Below are positions 26,333 through 36,162 of a stretch of DNA of 64,000 bases, one piece after another. The position numbers and the translations under genes are program-made. The DNA is from Sulfitobacter sp. M05. GTDB taxonomy: Bacteria; Pseudomonadota; Alphaproteobacteria; Rhodobacterales; Rhodobacteraceae. Under the pieces are notes generated by a model. That model saw only the letters and a list, made by a program, of their open reading frames with translations, was not told the origin of the DNA and did no database searches. How positions within the stretch are numbered: the first letter of the stretch is position 1; every line of letters starts with the position of its first letter. The stretch lies in contig NZ_JABEDH010000003.1 in assembly GCF_029285175.1 (NCBI RefSeq), positions 280,348-344,347 of the forward strand, given 5' to 3'.

Positions 26333-28207
26333 TCATTCTGCGGGTGGGGTGACGCCCAATTGTGTTTTCATCTCTGCGCGGGCTGATTTGGCGCGGGTCA
26401 CAATTGCCGGTTCCCGCAAGGTATAGGGGCTGTTCATCGCAAGGCTGCGCGGGGCGCATTTCGCGATGTTCAGCGCAGAGAGCGCCGACAGGGGCACCGC
26501 CAGCACCAAGCTTGCCGCGATGGGCACCAGCCAAAGCGACACCAAACCTGCACACAGCCCGACGGTCAGCACCCCCCCCAAGAGAGTTTCAACCCAATGG
26601 AACTTTGCCAATGTGGCAAGCGGATAGTGTTGCGCATCGCGCATCTGGGGGGCCCAAGGTTCGGACCCGCTGAAAATGGCCCGCAACACGGCCTTGGTCT
26701 GTTGGATCATCATCACCGGGGCATAGGCAACTGACAGCAAGACCTCGGTGACAAAGGCAGTCAGGAACGGGCCATGCCCACCAAACACACGGGTGGCCGC
26801 AGGGCTGGCAACGATCATTGCGGCGGCGGTGAATTTTGGGGTCAGCAACATAGCATACATGATGATCAGAAAGATCGCTGAATCGATATGGCTCATGGCG
26901 GGGGGCCAGTCGGGGAAAAACGGGTTGGCCTCGTTGAAATAGCGCACGACATTGGTGTCCGCGTCCTTGCCCAGCAGGGCCCAGATCACCAAAAGCAAAA
27001 ACCACGCGGGCGATAACAGATAGCTGACCGCGCCGTGAAACAGATGAAACCGCGAGACCGGGTGCAAGCCGCGTGTCGTCAACAAACGCAAATGTTGCAG
27101 ATTGCCGCGACACCACCGTCTGTCACGCAGGGTATAGTCAATCAATGTGCAGGGGGTTTCCTCAAAGCTGCCGGTGACCCGGGGCAAGAAGCGCACGCGC
27201 CAGCCTGCGCGGCGCAACAGCCCGGCCTCGACAAAATCATGGCTCAGGATCAGATCGTCGCGCCCCCGCGCGGTGAGATGGGGCAAGCCAGCACTTTGGG
27301 CAAAGGCACGGGTCCGGATGATGGCGTTATGGCCCCAGTAGTTCCCCTCGGAGCGTGACCAGAGCGACAGCCCTTCGGCCAGCAGCCAACCATAAGCGAT
27401 ATTGGAGAACTGTTGCAGGCGGGCAAAAAGGGTTTCCGCCCCGATCAGCATCGGAAAGCTCTGGATCAGGCCGGTGTCGGGGGAGACTGACAATTCAGAG
27501 GCAAGGCGGTCAATGGCGCGCCCTGTCATCAGGCTGTCTGCGTCCAGCACCAACATGCCTTCGTACGCGGCACCCCAGCCGGTGATCCAATCCAGCAAAT
27601 TGCCTACCTTCTTGTCTGTATTGTCCCGGCGGCGCCGGTAATACACAGGAAAGGGGGCGGTGGTGCGCAGGCGGGCAAAGGCCTGTTCCTCTTGCGCGGC
27701 TATGGTGTCGTCACGGGTGTCTGACAGGATAAACAGGGCGTAGCGGTGCAATGTGTCGCGCCTGGCAAGATCCTCCAGCATGGCGGCGGCATTGCCAAAA
27801 ACATCCCAGGGCACCTCGTTGTAGACCGGCACCAAAAGCGCCACGTCAATGGGGGTGACATCAGCCGGTGCGCGGGTGTCTGATGCAGCCCGAGCAAGAA
27901 TGCCGGCGATGGCGACGCCCACGGTGCTGACCGACAGGGTAACCCAAACGAAGGTCGCGCCGATCATTGTCAGCAAGGCCCATTCCAGACCTGTCATTCC
28001 CATGCCTGCCAACCAGCTGTACATGCCAAAAATCAGGCAGGCCGTCGCGATCAGGGCCGGAACGAAGACGGCAATTCGCCAAGGTGTGGCGCGCGGCTGT
28101 GTGGTGCTTCCGACGCGGCAGACAGGCGCCTTGGAAAAATCCTGTGGCTGCATCGGCAGGGGGGCCAGTGGGGGCATGGCGGTGGAACAGGAGGCATGAT
28201 CTCTCAT
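26333..28207 (-). CDS. opgH: glucans biosynthesis glucosyltransferase H
   Basis: A 624-residue inner-membrane glycosyltransferase family 2 enzyme that builds the linear backbone of osmoregulated periplasmic glucans (OPGs) from UDP-glucose. N-terminal helices lie near 40-90, the cytoplasmic catalytic domain contains VPVYNEVP, LDADSLMTG and the acceptor motif RDRRWCRGN, and several C-terminal membrane helices follow. The first ATG with a four-base overlap on the opgG stop is at 28,207. Length is shorter than E. coli MdoH (~847). Confidence 0.93.
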   Translation of the reverse strand: MRDHASCSTAMPPLAPLPMQPQDFSKAPVCRVGSTTQPRATPWRIAVFVPALIATACLIFGMYSWLAGMGMTGLEWALLTMIGATFVWVTLSVSTVGVAIAGILARAASDTRAPADVTPIDVALLVPVYNEVPWDVFGNAAAMLEDLARRDTLHRYALFILSDTRDDTIAAQEEQAFARLRTTAPFPVYYRRRRDNTDKKVGNLLDWITGWGAAYEGMLVLDADSLMTGRAIDRLASELSVSPDTGLIQSFPMLIGAETLFARLQQFSNIAYGWLLAEGLSLWSRSEGNYWGHNAIIRTRAFAQSAGLPHLTARGRDDLILSHDFVEAGLLRRAGWRVRFLPRVTGSFEETPCTLIDYTLRDRRWCRGNLQHLRLLTTRGLHPVSRFHLFHGAVSYLLSPAWFLLLVIWALLGKDADTNVVRYFNEANPFFPDWPPAMSHIDSAIFLIIMYAMLLTPKFTAAAMIVASPAATRVFGGHGPFLTAFVTEVLLSVAYAPVMMIQQTKAVLRAIFSGSEPWAPQMRDAQHYPLATLAKFHWVETLLGGVLTVGLCAGLVSLWLVPIAASLVLAVPLSALSALNIAKCAPRSLAMNSPYTLREPAIVTRAKSARAEMKTQLGVTPPAE

Positions 28208-29733
28208 GTTGTCGTCCACCGGTACAGCCACACTTCGCTCAGCGGTTCGCCAGCCAGCCGCAGCTGGGCGCGAAACTCGACCAAGTTCGCCCCCTGCGGA
28301 TCAAAGGTAAAGGCGAGCCGTGGGCCACCGGTCTCAGGATTTTTCTGCAAGATACCTGGCGTTATCGTGCCGGTGTTGCTGCGCAAGATGACCTCGATTT
28401 CGTTCAGATTCTGGGGCACGCGGCTGGAGGTGGCAAAGTCGATGGCAACAATCTGTCCGCCTTCGGGACGTCCGCCGATGGCTGTGTTCAACACTTTCAC
28501 CGGGATGTCTGCGGTGGCGGGCACCGGATCAGCCCCCCAGTGCAAAGTATAACTCATGGCGTGTTCACTGCCCGCCTTGATCGGCTGTGCAGGACGCCAG
28601 TAGCTGACGATATTGTCATAGATTTCAAGGTCGGCTGGGATTTCAACCAGTGTCACTGCGCCTTTACCCCAGTCCTCGCCGGGGGTGATCCAGACGGCGG
28701 GGCGGTTATGGTACAATGCTTCCAGATCGTTGAAGTCGCTGAATTTGCGTTTGCGCTGGCACAGGCCAAACCCGCGCGGATTATTGTCGCTGAAGGCGCT
28801 GATTTGCAAATTGATCGGATTGGCAAGCGGGCGCCACAAGACCTCGCCGCCACCGTTATGGATCAGCAGGCCGTCGCTGTCATGGACCGCGGGGCGGAAG
28901 TCGGAGAAACGCTGGCGCATGGTGTCGTCGAACAAAAACATCGAGGTCAGCGGCGCAATCCCGATATGGGTCAGATCCGTGCGTGCAAAAACGGTTGCTG
29001 TGACCTTCATTTGCAAGACAGTGCCATGGGTGATCTCGAACCGGTAAGCACCTGTGCAGGACGGGCTGTCGAGCAGCGCATGAAGGATGATCATGTCACT
29101 GCCGGCGGCGGGGGGCTGCAACCAGAATGCGGTGAAGTCGGGGAACTCCTCGCCCATTGGATCGCCGGTCTTCAGAGCCAGCCCGCGCGCCGACAGACCA
29201 TAGATATTGCCGGTGCCGATGCCGCGGAAATAGCTGGCCCCCTGAAACACTGCGTATTCCTGAAAAATGCCGGGTTTCTCCAGCTCGGCGCGCAAGCGCA
29301 ACCCGGAATAACCCAGCGTGCTGTCGATTTCGACGTCAGGAAAAGTGTCCGCCGTGTCAAAGACATTCATATCGAAGCGGATCGGGCGACTGGTACCATT
29401 CTCGACGAGGTTCAGTGCCACCGCTTGCGGAAAATAAAGACCAGGGGGGAATACATCTATGCGGTGCGGGACATCGGTATTTTCCCACAGCGCATTTCGC
29501 CCATCGAACCAGATTTTGCGGTAGTCGTCATAAGACAGGCTGCGCCAGCTTTCGGGGATTTGCGGGCGGGGTGTATAGGGTTTTGCCGCCATGGCACGGG
29601 CCAGCCCCGTCACGGTTTGCGCGTCAAACTGGGTGGCCTTTTCGGCAAGGCGCAGACCCGGTTCGCCGGCCCATCCGCTGGCGGGAACAAGGGCAAGCGC
29701 GGCAAGGGATTTCAGGACATCGCGGCGGATCAT
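28204..29733 (-). CDS. opgG: glucan biosynthesis protein, OpgG/OpgD family
   Basis: A 509-residue periplasmic protein of the MdoG family involved in release and modification of OPG chains. The N-terminus MIRRDVLKSLAALALVPASGWAG resembles a twin-arginine signal, as in E. coli OpgD. Conserved stretches include PQAVALNLVENGTSRPI, SYFRGIGTGNIYGLSARGLAL, GEVLWRPLANP and GEDWGKGAVTLVEIP. The ATG overlaps the opgC stop by four bases. Family membership is sure; choosing OpgG over OpgD is a guess. Confidence 0.92.
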   Translation of the reverse strand: MIRRDVLKSLAALALVPASGWAGEPGLRLAEKATQFDAQTVTGLARAMAAKPYTPRPQIPESWRSLSYDDYRKIWFDGRNALWENTDVPHRIDVFPPGLYFPQAVALNLVENGTSRPIRFDMNVFDTADTFPDVEIDSTLGYSGLRLRAELEKPGIFQEYAVFQGASYFRGIGTGNIYGLSARGLALKTGDPMGEEFPDFTAFWLQPPAAGSDMIILHALLDSPSCTGAYRFEITHGTVLQMKVTATVFARTDLTHIGIAPLTSMFLFDDTMRQRFSDFRPAVHDSDGLLIHNGGGEVLWRPLANPINLQISAFSDNNPRGFGLCQRKRKFSDFNDLEALYHNRPAVWITPGEDWGKGAVTLVEIPADLEIYDNIVSYWRPAQPIKAGSEHAMSYTLHWGADPVPATADIPVKVLNTAIGGRPEGGQIVAIDFATSSRVPQNLNEIEVILRSNTGTITPGILQKNPETGGPRLAFTFDPQGANLVEFRAQLRLAGEPLSEVWLYRWTTT

Positions 29734-30980
29734 GATGCAACCTTCACGCGCCATGGCTGGGATTTGAACCAGCCCGCACCATAGGCCGCAGCGATCAGCA
29801 CAGCAAAACCGAACAGATTGACCAACAGCGTCATGGCGATGCTGCGGCCGGTGACATCCAGCATAAAGCCCATCAGGCGGGCGGTGAACATACTGGTTAT
29901 AAAGACCGCAAGGCTTTGCTGTCCGACCTTCAGAATGATCTTGAGCGTGACCGCCCAAATCCGGGCAAAGGCCCCGCGCCCCGAGGCCAGAAGGTTATTG
30001 CCCTTGTCGCCTGCGAGAACCCAGAAAATATAGGCGAGGGACAGGAAATGCACAAAGCGCAGGATGCCGAAATCGCTTTTGTTGAACAGTGGAGCAAATG
30101 CCGCGCGCCATTCGCGGGCCCATTGCAGACCCAATTCACGCACGCCAACATTGGACAGCGGGATGTTGCCCAATACAACGAGCAGAGCTAGGCCCAACAG
30201 GACCGCGATAACGGGTGGCTTGGGCAACCAGCCGCGCATGAAGGCGAAACCGGTAAAGAAGATCAGCTGCCAGCCAAAGGGATTGAAGAACCACGTGCGA
30301 TCACTCCAGGGTTCGGCAGGAAATTCAAGGTGATACGCACCAAGGCTCAAGCCTTGCATCAGGGCGGTCTGTGCCATCAGCCAGACACCGATCACAAAGG
30401 CTGCGACCAGCCGCAAGTCGATACGCGACAGTGCCATCACCACCGGCATCATCAGCAAAACGATCATATACATCGGCAGGATGTCGAAATAATTCGGCAC
30501 ATAGCGCAGGGTCATAAAACTGAGCAGAATATCGGGGTTATCCCATTTCTCGCTTTCGACAAAGATCATCCAGAGGTTCAGCTGGCCCCAATAATTGCGC
30601 CCCGTTATATCCAGATCGGTCAGGTAAACGGTTAGGGCCAATGTGGCGAAAAACAAACCCACGTGCGCCCAATAGACCTGCCAGACACGGAACAAAACGC
30701 GGGCAGTGCCCAGCAGCCAGCCGGCACGATCAAAGCCGCCACCAAACGCGATGGCCGAAGCCATCCCTGAGCAGAAGACAAAGATTTCGGTCGCATCGGA
30801 AAAACCCCAGCGGGCAGGAATCCACGATGTCAGGAAGTTGCCGGGCGTATGTGCGATCAGGATAATGAACATCGCAATACCCCGGAAAAAGTCGAGACGC
30901 AGGTCGCGCACACGTGGGGCGGCCTGCCCTGCGGGCAGGGCGGTGGGCGAAGCGATTGATGTGGCGTCGGCAAGTGTCAT
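29730..30980 (-). CDS. opgC: OpgC protein (OPG succinyltransferase family)
   Basis: A 416-residue protein with about ten membrane segments, homologous to OpgC, which adds succinyl groups to OPGs. The opening RLDFFRGIAMFIILIAHTPGNFLTSW and SDATEIFVFCSGMASA are typical of OpgC/acyltransferase-3-like proteins. It begins 19 bases after the TPR gene stop, and opgC, opgG and opgH overlap one another by four bases, so they form one operon with translational coupling. Confidence 0.9.
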   Translation of the reverse strand: MTLADATSIASPTALPAGQAAPRVRDLRLDFFRGIAMFIILIAHTPGNFLTSWIPARWGFSDATEIFVFCSGMASAIAFGGGFDRAGWLLGTARVLFRVWQVYWAHVGLFFATLALTVYLTDLDITGRNYWGQLNLWMIFVESEKWDNPDILLSFMTLRYVPNYFDILPMYMIVLLMMPVVMALSRIDLRLVAAFVIGVWLMAQTALMQGLSLGAYHLEFPAEPWSDRTWFFNPFGWQLIFFTGFAFMRGWLPKPPVIAVLLGLALLVVLGNIPLSNVGVRELGLQWAREWRAAFAPLFNKSDFGILRFVHFLSLAYIFWVLAGDKGNNLLASGRGAFARIWAVTLKIILKVGQQSLAVFITSMFTARLMGFMLDVTGRSIAMTLLVNLFGFAVLIAAAYGAGWFKSQPWRVKVAS

Positions 30981-30999
30981 CTGGCGGCGGTTTCCGAAG

Positions 31000-32349
31000 C
31001 TATTGCGCGGGAATACGTCGCGCGCGTGACAGTTGATCGAAACGAGTGGCTGCGAACCGGTCTTCCTGGCCCGCGCGCAGGGTCAGACGTTCTTGCAAGA
31101 TCTGTTCTGCCGCGTCGAAATGGCCTGCACGCAGGCCTGCGTCAATGGTCATTCGCTCGAACACATCGCGTTGTGCATGACTTCCGCCGATGGTCTGCAT
31201 TTTTCGGCGGGCATTTGCCAATTGGCTAAAGGCATCGCTGTAACGCCCCTCGGCAAAGGCATTTAAACCGGCGAGTGCGGCCAGCCCGGGATCGGCCACC
31301 CGTTGCGCCATGTCGCCGTTGTGACGAGCATCGCGGGCAAAACGGGCCGTCATGGCGGCAGCAGCCTCGCCTTTTTCGGCACCGGCGAGGGCAAGTTGGT
31401 AATGCAGATCGGCAAAGACCAGACATCCGTCATCTATGCGGTTTTCGGCAAATGCGCCCAGTTCATCCCAGCGGTCGCCGATGTCGATGTTTTCAAGTTC
31501 CAGCCGCAGCAGCAAGGACGTCGCATTCGAAATGTCGCGATAGTCGTCGGTCTTGTCGGCGCGGATCTGATGGTCGTAGAGATCAAGCGCGACGTCGAAT
31601 TCTCCCCGGTCCAGATGCAGCAAGGCCTTGTGCCACCACACGTGGTAGCGAAAATTGTTTGATCCGTCCCAAGCGGCTTTATGGGTTTCGATCAAGGTGA
31701 TGCCGGCATCTGCTTCGGCGCGCATGTCATGGACATGGGCCACGGCATGCAGCCCCCAAGCGTCATCTGGCGCATAGGTCAAACCGGCCCGACCGGCCAG
31801 CTCCGCAGCATCATACGCGCCTGTCTCTTCCAAGGTGAAGGCGTGGCACCCCATCAGATAGCCGCGCAAAGGGTGATCCGGTCCATGCGCCGGCAGGACC
31901 CGTTCAACAGAGGCGCGCATACCAACGGCGTCACCCAGAATAAAGCGGATTGCGTGGCTGGCCTTGGCTGTCAGCGTGTCTTGCGGGGTGTCGTCCAGAA
32001 CCCGTTCAAGGGCCGCAATAGCACCCGTGGGGCTATCGGCAAGCCATTGATCCAGCGCGCTTATCCAGCTGTCCTCGCGGCTGTTCACGGGCAGGGCCGC
32101 GCGCGCGGCATGGGCGGCGGTGCGGGCATCCTCGGCAACCTGCCACATTTCTGCCCGCCCCATCATCAGCGAAAACAATCCCCGTGCGGCATGGGCCATG
32201 GCAAACTGAGGTTCCGCCGTGATCACAGCACCAAGATGTTCCGGCGTTGCCGGTTTATGGGCCAGAAAGGCGCGGATCATGGCATTCCAGCTTTCTATGG
32301 CCGGTCGGGTCTGCAAGCTGACGGGGGCGTTGCAAATATCGTGGTACAT
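31000..32349 (-). CDS. tetratricopeptide repeat protein (TTC38-like)
   Basis: A 449-residue soluble protein rich in helical repeats: AHAARGLFSLMMGRAEMWQVAEDARTAAH, HPLRGYLMGCHAFTLEETGAYDAAELAGRAGL, WWHKALLHLDRGEFDVALDLYDHQI, FADLHYQLALAGAEKGEAAAA. The whole-length resemblance is to the TTC38 family of unknown function. No signal peptide is visible. The ATG at 32,349 has AAAGG upstream. It lies just upstream of opgC on the same strand; a link with OPGs is possible but not shown. Confidence 0.8.
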   Translation of the reverse strand: MYHDICNAPVSLQTRPAIESWNAMIRAFLAHKPATPEHLGAVITAEPQFAMAHAARGLFSLMMGRAEMWQVAEDARTAAHAARAALPVNSREDSWISALDQWLADSPTGAIAALERVLDDTPQDTLTAKASHAIRFILGDAVGMRASVERVLPAHGPDHPLRGYLMGCHAFTLEETGAYDAAELAGRAGLTYAPDDAWGLHAVAHVHDMRAEADAGITLIETHKAAWDGSNNFRYHVWWHKALLHLDRGEFDVALDLYDHQIRADKTDDYRDISNATSLLLRLELENIDIGDRWDELGAFAENRIDDGCLVFADLHYQLALAGAEKGEAAAAMTARFARDARHNGDMAQRVADPGLAALAGLNAFAEGRYSDAFSQLANARRKMQTIGGSHAQRDVFERMTIDAGLRAGHFDAAEQILQERLTLRAGQEDRFAATRFDQLSRARRIPAQ

Positions 32350-32533
32350 GGGTGCTGGCCTTTCGCGAACAGTCATTGTCGCGATTAGGCTACGCTGGAT
32401 TATTGCGCCACATAATGGGGATGGTGCTGCCTACACGCCAACGTGAAGCCGGTGCGCGATTTCGTGAGCAATTATGTCAGGCAGCGCTCATTTCGCGGGG
32501 GATTTGGCGACAATCCCCTGCAATTTTCTGGGG

Positions 32534-33739
32534 TTAACCCTGATTCGTTGCTCCCTCAGGCCCCCATGTTTCAAGAACCTCGGCGGTGTCCTGTCCGAAA
32601 CGTGGCGGCGCGTGGCGATAAGTTACTGGCGTGGCCGAGAATTTCAACGGATTGCCCAGCAGGCTGACGTGTCCCTTGTCGATGTCGCTGCGCGGGATAT
32701 CGACCACACCGCTGCGTGCCTGTGCTTGTGGCGAATTCAGCGCATCGCCAATCGTGTTAATCGGACCGCAAGGCACCCCAACACCGCGCAGCCGCGCCAG
32801 CAGATCTTGGGTGGACAGGGCCTGCATCGCGGGGCGGATCACCGCCATAAGTGCGGCCCGGTTCTCGATCCTGGCAAGGTTGGTGGTGAACCGAGGGTCA
32901 GCGGCGGTTTCCGGCAGTTCCAGCGCATCGCAATAGCGGGCAAACTGGGCGTCATTGCCAACCGCCAGCAAGATATGTCCGTTGCTACATGCAAAGGTGT
33001 CATAGGGAACAATATTGGGGTGTGCATTGCCGCGCCGCTCGGGCAATTGGCCTGAGGTCAGAAAATTGGTGCCTTCATTGATGAGCCATGCGATGGAGGA
33101 ATCCACCAGAGACAGGTCGATATGCTGGCCCTCTCCGGTCTGGTCGCGGTGACGCAGGGCGGCCAAGACGCCAATGGTTGCGTACATGCCGCACATCACA
33201 TCCGAGATGCCGACGCCGACTTTCATCGGCGGGCCATCCGGATCGCCGGTGATTGACATGATGCCGCCAAACCCCTGCGCCATCAGGTCGTACCCCGGCT
33301 GGCTGCGGTTCGGGCCGGTCTGGCCATAGCCGGAAATGGAGCAATAGATCAGGGCAGGGTGCGCCTTGAGCAGGGTTTCATGATCCAGCCCGTATTTACT
33401 CAGGCCGTCAGGTTTGAAGTTCTCGACCACGATGTCGGCGCGGGCGGCAAGGTGGCGCAGAATACGTTGACCTTCACCGGTGGCGATATCAACGGCGACA
33501 GAGCGTTTGTTGCGGTTTGCGGCCATGTAGTAGGCGGACAAATCGGATGGAGAACCGTCAGCATTACGCGCGAAGTTCGGGCCCCAGCCCCGGGTGTCGT
33601 CACCGCCGGTCTTGGGGTTTTCGATCTTGATCACGGTGGCACCAAGGTCACCCAGCATTTGCGTGCAGGTCGGCCCCGCCAGAATCCGGCTGAGGTCGAG
33701 GACAAAAAGCCCGTCGAGGGCCCCTTTAGATGCGGCCAT
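32534..33739 (-). CDS. CoA-transferase family III (CaiB/BaiF)
   Basis: A 401-residue family III CoA-transferase. Conserved features are VLDLSRILAGPTCTQMLGDLGATVIKIENP near the N-terminus, NRNKRSVAVD, the catalytic Asp in PGYDLMAQGFGG and HIDLSLVDSSIAW. Enzymes of this family move CoA between carboxylic acids; formyl-CoA:oxalate CoA-transferase is the best known. The start is ATG 33,739, six bases after GGGAG. It overlaps the upstream ThDP-enzyme gene by 14 bases, which recalls the frc-oxc pair, but the substrate cannot be assigned. Confidence 0.88.
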   Translation of the reverse strand: MAASKGALDGLFVLDLSRILAGPTCTQMLGDLGATVIKIENPKTGGDDTRGWGPNFARNADGSPSDLSAYYMAANRNKRSVAVDIATGEGQRILRHLAARADIVVENFKPDGLSKYGLDHETLLKAHPALIYCSISGYGQTGPNRSQPGYDLMAQGFGGIMSITGDPDGPPMKVGVGISDVMCGMYATIGVLAALRHRDQTGEGQHIDLSLVDSSIAWLINEGTNFLTSGQLPERRGNAHPNIVPYDTFACSNGHILLAVGNDAQFARYCDALELPETAADPRFTTNLARIENRAALMAVIRPAMQALSTQDLLARLRGVGVPCGPINTIGDALNSPQAQARSGVVDIPRSDIDKGHVSLLGNPLKFSATPVTYRHAPPRFGQDTAEVLETWGPEGATNQG

Positions 33740-35342
33740 CATAGGCTCCCTGATCGATAATTGCGGCGATGACGGTGAATGTTTCCGCCTGCATCGCGTT
33801 CTGTAATGCGGTTTCCAGCGCCGCACGGCTGCGCACGGTCACACCCACCCCGCCAAAGGCCACGCCCATGGCGGCAAAATTGTGCTGGGCGAAATCCACA
33901 CCAAGGTTCCGGAGCTGGCGTTCGCGTTGTTTCTTTTCGATCAACGCCAGTGAGGCATCGACAAACACCACGAAGATCGGGCTGACATCCAGCTCTGCTG
34001 CGGTTGCCAATTCGCCTGCGACCATCAGAAATCCGGCGTCACCTGAAAACGACACCACCGGGCGGTCTGGCGCAGCAAGTTTTGCACCGATGGCCATCGG
34101 AACGGCGCACCCCATGGTGCAAAGCGCAGAAGATTGCATCAGGTCACGCGGGGCATAACATTCCCACATCTGCGACAGCAGGATGCGGTGCGCGCCACTG
34201 TCAGCAGATGCAATTGTATTGCGGGGCAAGGTATTGCGGCAGGTGTCGATAATGGCGGCAGGGCCCCAGTCTTCACCCCTAGGAAAGCTGGCGCTAAGAG
34301 CTTGTTTCAGAGTGGGGATTTCCCCATCTGGCCAAGTGTCCTGACCGTCCAGCCCGTCACTGAGTGCATGAAGCGTAGCGGCGCAATCGGTGATGAAATT
34401 CAGAGTCGCCTGATGCATATAGTGGTGGTTGGGGACTGCGGAGATATCAATAACATTCTGCTGGGTGGGGGCCCAAACATCGCGCCAGCCCGGGCGCATT
34501 TCAATCGGGTCATACCCAACACATAGGATCAGATCGGCAGAGCGCACAAACGGCAGAAGATGGGTGTCGGCCAGTGGGGAAAGGCCGGCACCGCCCAAAG
34601 ACAAGGCGTGATCCTCGGGCAGGATACCCTTGGCCTTATAGGTGGTGATCACAGGAATATTGTGATCTTCGGCAAATTCGACCACAGCCTTGCCAGCGTT
34701 CTGGTTCATCGCATCAACGCCGACAATCATCACCGGACGCTGGGCTTTCTCCAGCCAGTCCCGCGCAGTGGCCAGGTCGCTGCCGTCAGGGACAGCGGGC
34801 GATGCTTTGGCACGTGAAACAGGCACCTGCGCATTGACGGGCGCGTCGGCCACAGAGATCGGCACATCGATATGCACCGGCCCCATCCGCCCCTCGGTGG
34901 CGATGGCCACGGCCTTGTCTGCGATGGTATGGGCGGCCCCGGCGTTCAGGCGGAATGTGGCCTTGGTGACAGGGGCAAAGACCGCCTGATGATCGATCAG
35001 CTGATGGGTATAACGTTGAGCCTCGTCGGCATCCATGCAGCCAGAAATCACAATCAGCGGCACCTGATCCTGCAAGGCATTGGCGACGGTGTTCACCCCG
35101 TTCAGCGTGCCCGGCCCAATGGTACCAATCAGGATAGCAGGCGCGTGATCACGGTGATGCACCGCCTCGGCCATAAATCCGGCAGCATTCTCATGTTTGG
35201 CGAGAATAAACCGGATGCCAGCGGCCTCCAGCGCATCAATGACGGTCAGGACTTCACCGCCGGGCATCCCGAATGCGGTGCGACATCCCGCAGCATAAAG
35301 CCGGCGGGCAAGGGCATCTGCGGCGCGGATGGTATCGGGCAT
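33726..35342 (-). CDS. thiamine diphosphate-dependent enzyme of the acetolactate synthase family
   Basis: A 538-residue enzyme with the three-domain ThDP layout: the N-terminal PYR domain (FGMPGGEVLTVIDALEAAGIRFILAKHENAAGFMAEA, with the cofactor-activating Glu), a central domain (RPVMIVGVDAMNQNAGKAV) and a C-terminal PP domain (GDAGFLMVAGELATAAEL). In place of the usual GDGx(~25)NN, it reads GDAG...FVDAS, so the final Asn pair is not conserved. This makes a standard biosynthetic acetolactate synthase less likely than a decarboxylase or lyase of another substrate. The ATG follows AAGGAGG. It is coupled to the CoA-transferase. Confidence 0.85.
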   Translation of the reverse strand: MPDTIRAADALARRLYAAGCRTAFGMPGGEVLTVIDALEAAGIRFILAKHENAAGFMAEAVHHRDHAPAILIGTIGPGTLNGVNTVANALQDQVPLIVISGCMDADEAQRYTHQLIDHQAVFAPVTKATFRLNAGAAHTIADKAVAIATEGRMGPVHIDVPISVADAPVNAQVPVSRAKASPAVPDGSDLATARDWLEKAQRPVMIVGVDAMNQNAGKAVVEFAEDHNIPVITTYKAKGILPEDHALSLGGAGLSPLADTHLLPFVRSADLILCVGYDPIEMRPGWRDVWAPTQQNVIDISAVPNHHYMHQATLNFITDCAATLHALSDGLDGQDTWPDGEIPTLKQALSASFPRGEDWGPAAIIDTCRNTLPRNTIASADSGAHRILLSQMWECYAPRDLMQSSALCTMGCAVPMAIGAKLAAPDRPVVSFSGDAGFLMVAGELATAAELDVSPIFVVFVDASLALIEKKQRERQLRNLGVDFAQHNFAAMGVAFGGVGVTVRSRAALETALQNAMQAETFTVIAAIIDQGAYDGRI

Positions 35343-35480
35343 GTTCAGGCCTCCTTAACTGGATGCCTTTGGTGAACCATGCCCTGAAGGGATGTGCAAT
35401 TCAAACTCTCGTAGGAATTGTTGCAATGCGGGGCTGTGTCGTGAACGGCCCCGTCTTTTCAGCCCAGTGAGGGGGATAGG

Positions 35481-36059
35481 TTACCGGCGACGATCGCGCC
35501 GTGATGACATCGGCTGAAAGGCCACGCCGACATGGGCTTCGCAATAGGGTTTGCCCTGTTTCACCGGCAGTCCGCAGAACCAGAAATCTTCGGTTGCGGG
35601 GTCGCCCACGGGCCATTTGCATGTCCGCTCTGTCAAATCCATCAGACCAATCTTTTTCGCATTTTTTTCGACTTCATTGACCTTGGCCAGGGCCTCGGGC
35701 GAGATTTCGTTGGCCGATGGCTGTGGCGGCAGGGGCTGGCCCGCCGGAATGATTTGTTTGCGCGCTGGCAATGTTGATTTCGGCGGTGCCGCAGCAACGG
35801 TTTGCATGATTACCGGCTCTTTCGCCTCGACCTTGGCCTTTGGCTTTGCCTCTGGCTTGGGGGCGGGCTTGGCCTTGGGTTTTGCATCGGGTTTGGCTGC
35901 TGTGCCAGTTGTCGCGCGGTTAGACAGGCCCAAGCGGTGGACTTTGCCGATCACGGCATTGCGGGTCACACCGCCAAGTTCTTTGGCGATCTGGCTCGCC
36001 GACTGGCCTTCGCCCCACATTTTTTTCAGCGTTTCAACGCGTTCATCGGTCCAGGACAT
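35481..36059 (-). CDS. gcrA: GcrA cell-cycle regulator
   Basis: A 192-residue alphaproteobacterial regulator that in Caulobacter acts with sigma-70 at methylated GANTC promoters. The N-terminal helix-turn-helix (MSWTDERVETLKKMWGEGQSASQIAKELGGVTRNAVIGKVHRLGL) is followed by a low-complexity AKP-rich linker (about 50-85) and a conserved C-terminal segment (LTERTCKWPVGDPATEDFWFCGLPVKQGKPYCEAH) with three cysteines. The long AKP linker is a common feature of GcrA proteins. Confidence 0.96.
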   Translation of the reverse strand: MSWTDERVETLKKMWGEGQSASQIAKELGGVTRNAVIGKVHRLGLSNRATTGTAAKPDAKPKAKPAPKPEAKPKAKVEAKEPVIMQTVAAAPPKSTLPARKQIIPAGQPLPPQPSANEISPEALAKVNEVEKNAKKIGLMDLTERTCKWPVGDPATEDFWFCGLPVKQGKPYCEAHVGVAFQPMSSRRDRRR

Positions 36060-36162
36060 TGCAAGTCTCTCTTATCAAAAAGCGGCCCCGCCAAGAGGAC
36101 CGCCTAAGCAAATTCAAGTCCCTATACTAAACCTTCGGCGGGCACGTGCAAGGGACGATGCG

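Noticed and set aside
27967..29784. 605-residue plus-strand ORF over opgH/opgG
   Set aside because: Complementary to two well-supported overlapping genes; composition typical of antisense frames.
35408..35462. GC-rich hairpin followed by TCTTTTC between gcrA and the ThDP gene
   Set aside because: The T run is on the plus strand but both neighbours are on the minus strand, so it does not fit as a terminator for either; left unassigned.
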